In this document: one piece after another, positions 62,973 through 64,000 of the stretch
How positions within the stretch are numbered: position 1 is the first letter of the stretch
Layout: each line of letters begins with the position of its first letter
Origin: Lachnospiraceae bacterium M18-1
Lineage (GTDB): Bacteria > Bacillota > Clostridia > Lachnospirales > Lachnospiraceae
Assembly (NCBI GenBank): GCA_000403295.2
Contig: KE159611.1
Coordinates: forward strand, 559,849 to 623,848
Direction: 5' to 3'
DNA: 64,000 nucleotides
Translations under genes and position numbers: made by a program
Notes under the pieces: generated by a model
The model's database searches: none
What the model saw: only the letters and a program-made list of their open reading frames with translations
Told to the model about the DNA's origin: nothing

Positions 62973-63002
62973 AATAAATTTGAAAATTTTTTTATATATC
63001 TA

Positions 63003-63065
63003 TTGACTTTTTTTGAGAAATGATTTATAGTCTTAATTGTAGTAATTATTATTATTATTAAATTC
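63003..63065 (+). promoter_or_regulatory. perR promoter with AT-rich candidate Per box
   Basis: TTGACT (63003-63008) and TATAGT (63026-63031) with a 17-base spacer. Just downstream, AATTGTAGTAATTATTATTA (63036-63055) resembles a degenerate Fur/PerR-type operator, so autoregulation is likely. The operator call is tentative; the promoter is strong. Confidence 0.6.
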
Positions 63066-63079
63066 AAAGGAGGATTTTC

Positions 63080-63490
63080 TTGGCAGCGTTAAAGTACAGC
63101 CGACAGCGAGAATCCATCAAGAATTACCTGTTGTCAACCAATGAGCATCCTTCTGCTGATACTGTTTACCAGCATGTGAGGAAGGATTTTCCTAATATCA
63201 GCCTCGGAACCGTATATCGGAATCTAAAGCTGCTGACGGAGATCGGGGAGGCAGTCAAGATTTCTTCCCCTGATGGGATTGACAGGTTTGATGGCTTTGT
63301 CCAGCCGCACAATCATTTTTTCTGCACATGCTGTAGGCGGATCCTGGATCTGGATCTGGACATGGCAGAGATTACCAGGCTGAATCAATCGGCCGCAGAG
63401 AACTTTGACGGCCTGATAGAATCCAGCAACACCATTTTTTATGGGACATGCGGTGACTGCTCTGAAGTGTCACATTCCCGCAGCATATGA
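63080..63490 (+). CDS. perR: Fur-family peroxide regulator (PerR type)
   Basis: A 136-residue metalloregulator. The winged helix is at the N-terminus (SRQRESIKNYLLS, then PNISLGTVYRNLKLLTEIGEAVKI). The metal-binding histidines HNHFFC and the structural zinc cysteines FCTCC and YGTCGDCSE are in the C-terminal domain. Start is TTG 63080, seven bases after GGAGG. The reverse rubrerythrin gene follows, a typical PerR target, so it should repress peroxide-defence genes until oxidised. Confidence 0.9.
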   Translation: MAALKYSRQRESIKNYLLSTNEHPSADTVYQHVRKDFPNISLGTVYRNLKLLTEIGEAVKISSPDGIDRFDGFVQPHNHFFCTCCRRILDLDLDMAEITRLNQSAAENFDGLIESSNTIFYGTCGDCSEVSHSRSI

Positions 63491-63547
63491 ACTGCGGTAT
63501 GCCGCAAGCGGCAAAAAACATTTTCGAAGAAAAGGAGATTTTTAAGG

Positions 63548-64000
63548 ATGAAAAAATTTGTTTGTACAGTATGTGGTTATGTTCATGAGGGAGATTCTGC
63601 TCCGGAAAAATGTCCGGTATGCGGCGTTGGCGCTGAGAAGTTCAAAGAGCAGGCAGGCGAGAGAGAGTGGGCTGCTGAGCACGTAGTAGGTGTTGCACAG
63701 GGCGTCAGCGAGGATATCATCAAGGATCTGAGAGCGAACTTCGAAGGAGAGTGCTCCGAGGTTGGTATGTATCTGGCAATGGCAAGAGTTGCTCACAGAG
63801 AAGGTTATCCGGAGATCGGCTTATACTGGGAAAAGGCTGCATACGAGGAAGCAGAGCATGCTGCTAAGTTTGCGGAACTGTTAGGCGAAGTTGTAACTGA
63901 CAGCACGAAGAAGAACCTGGAAATGAGAGTTGATGCTGAGAACGGCGCTACAGCTGGTAAGTTTGATCTTGCTAAGAGGGCGAAGGCTGCTAATCTGGAT
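63548..64000 (+). CDS. Reverse rubrerythrin (NADH peroxidase), 5' part
   Basis: 151 residues are visible and the gene runs past the window. It starts with an N-terminal rubredoxin domain ([23 protein letters not shown], four iron-binding cysteines) and continues into a rubrerythrin di-iron domain ([25 protein letters not shown], then [15 protein letters not shown] with ExxH motifs). The rubredoxin-first order marks the reverse type, which reduces hydrogen peroxide and oxygen in clostridia. AAGGAG lies before the ATG. It follows perR by 57 bases and is probably cotranscribed. Confidence 0.95.
   Translation, partial: MKKFVCTVCGYVHEGDSAPEKCPVCGVGAEKFKEQAGEREWAAEHVVGVAQGVSEDIIKDLRANFEGECSEVGMYLAMARVAHREGYPEIGLYWEKAAYEEAEHAAKFAELLGEVVTDSTKKNLEMRVDAENGATAGKFDLAKRAKAANLD

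Noticed and set aside
1..64000. CRISPR arrays, tRNA or rRNA genes, prophage genes, and riboswitches
   Set aside because: No regularly spaced repeats, no cloverleaf or rRNA sequence, no phage structural genes and no riboswitch core was recognised on either strand.

Overview
The window is chromosomal DNA from a spore-forming, anaerobic member of the Clostridia, most probably a Lachnospiraceae. This rests on gene content: a Lachnospiraceae-style Tad pilus locus (DUF5702, DUF6382 and Cys-repeat TadE-like proteins), a BofA homologue, a spore-type GH18 protein, paired ECF sigma/anti-sigma genes with DUF4179 or beta-propeller partners, PerR plus reverse rubrerythrin, frequent TTG/GTG starts and strong AAGGAGG ribosome sites. 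Genus cannot be set from the sequence alone. No tRNA, rRNA or CRISPR array was seen.

Layout. 0-2 kb: end of a GH31 glycosidase and a GH5 lipoprotein. 2-16 kb: envelope-stress signalling and transport. An FtsX-type ABC exporter and a soluble histidine kinase lie 8.5 kb from an OmpR-type response regulator that looks like their partner. Between them sit a four-gene ABC-2 cassette, an AAA/PD-(D/E)XK gene and an ECF sigma/DUF4179 pair. 16-25 kb: rsmA, a TatD nuclease, a sigma/beta-propeller pair, a CZB chemoreceptor and a YbhJ-type aconitase homologue. 25-32 kb: a DUF3810 putative metallopeptidase and a hexuronate block (uxuB, uxaC, uxuA) with an AraC regulator and a wrecked TRAP transporter. 32-36 kb: a ydjG-ydjH-ydjI-like envelope operon without pspA. 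36-43 kb: a TSCPD protein, two AT-rich accessory genes, murG, an orphan ECF sigma, HIT, a soluble kinase and a rhomboid protease. 43-52 kb: a ten-gene tad operon with a recognisable promoter. 52-59 kb: bofA, dCMP deaminase, a Sua5-pseudophosphatase fusion, an amidase and a GH18 protein. 59-64 kb: mecA, a DUF1858 protein, an AT-rich DnaA-box cluster, an NlpC/P60 hydrolase, then perR and reverse rubrerythrin.

The least expected signal is a family of small non-coding mobile elements. Three full copies are 147 bp; a 175-bp copy and a 98-bp copy with a different core use the same ends. All five are flanked by perfect 8-bp direct repeats, which is direct evidence of transposition. The 147-bp type folds into three hairpins and has GTTACTGTTCACAC-type ends. 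Composite, partial and decayed copies are also present. One remnant arm supplies the stop codon of the DUF3810 gene, and the 98-bp copy lies just upstream of the perR promoter. Two further repeat types occur: a pair 3' of uxuB and araC, and a 149-bp inverted repeat at 36.9 kb.

Several loci look remodelled by insertion or deletion: the split two-component/ABC operon, the dctP-dctM deletion scar, an inactive phosphatase domain fused to Sua5, a DUF6382 protein lacking its usual FHA domain, and an ECF sigma factor separated from a possible DUF4367 partner by murG. Most genes from 22 to 58 kb are on the minus strand, and the two genes beyond 63 kb are on the plus strand.
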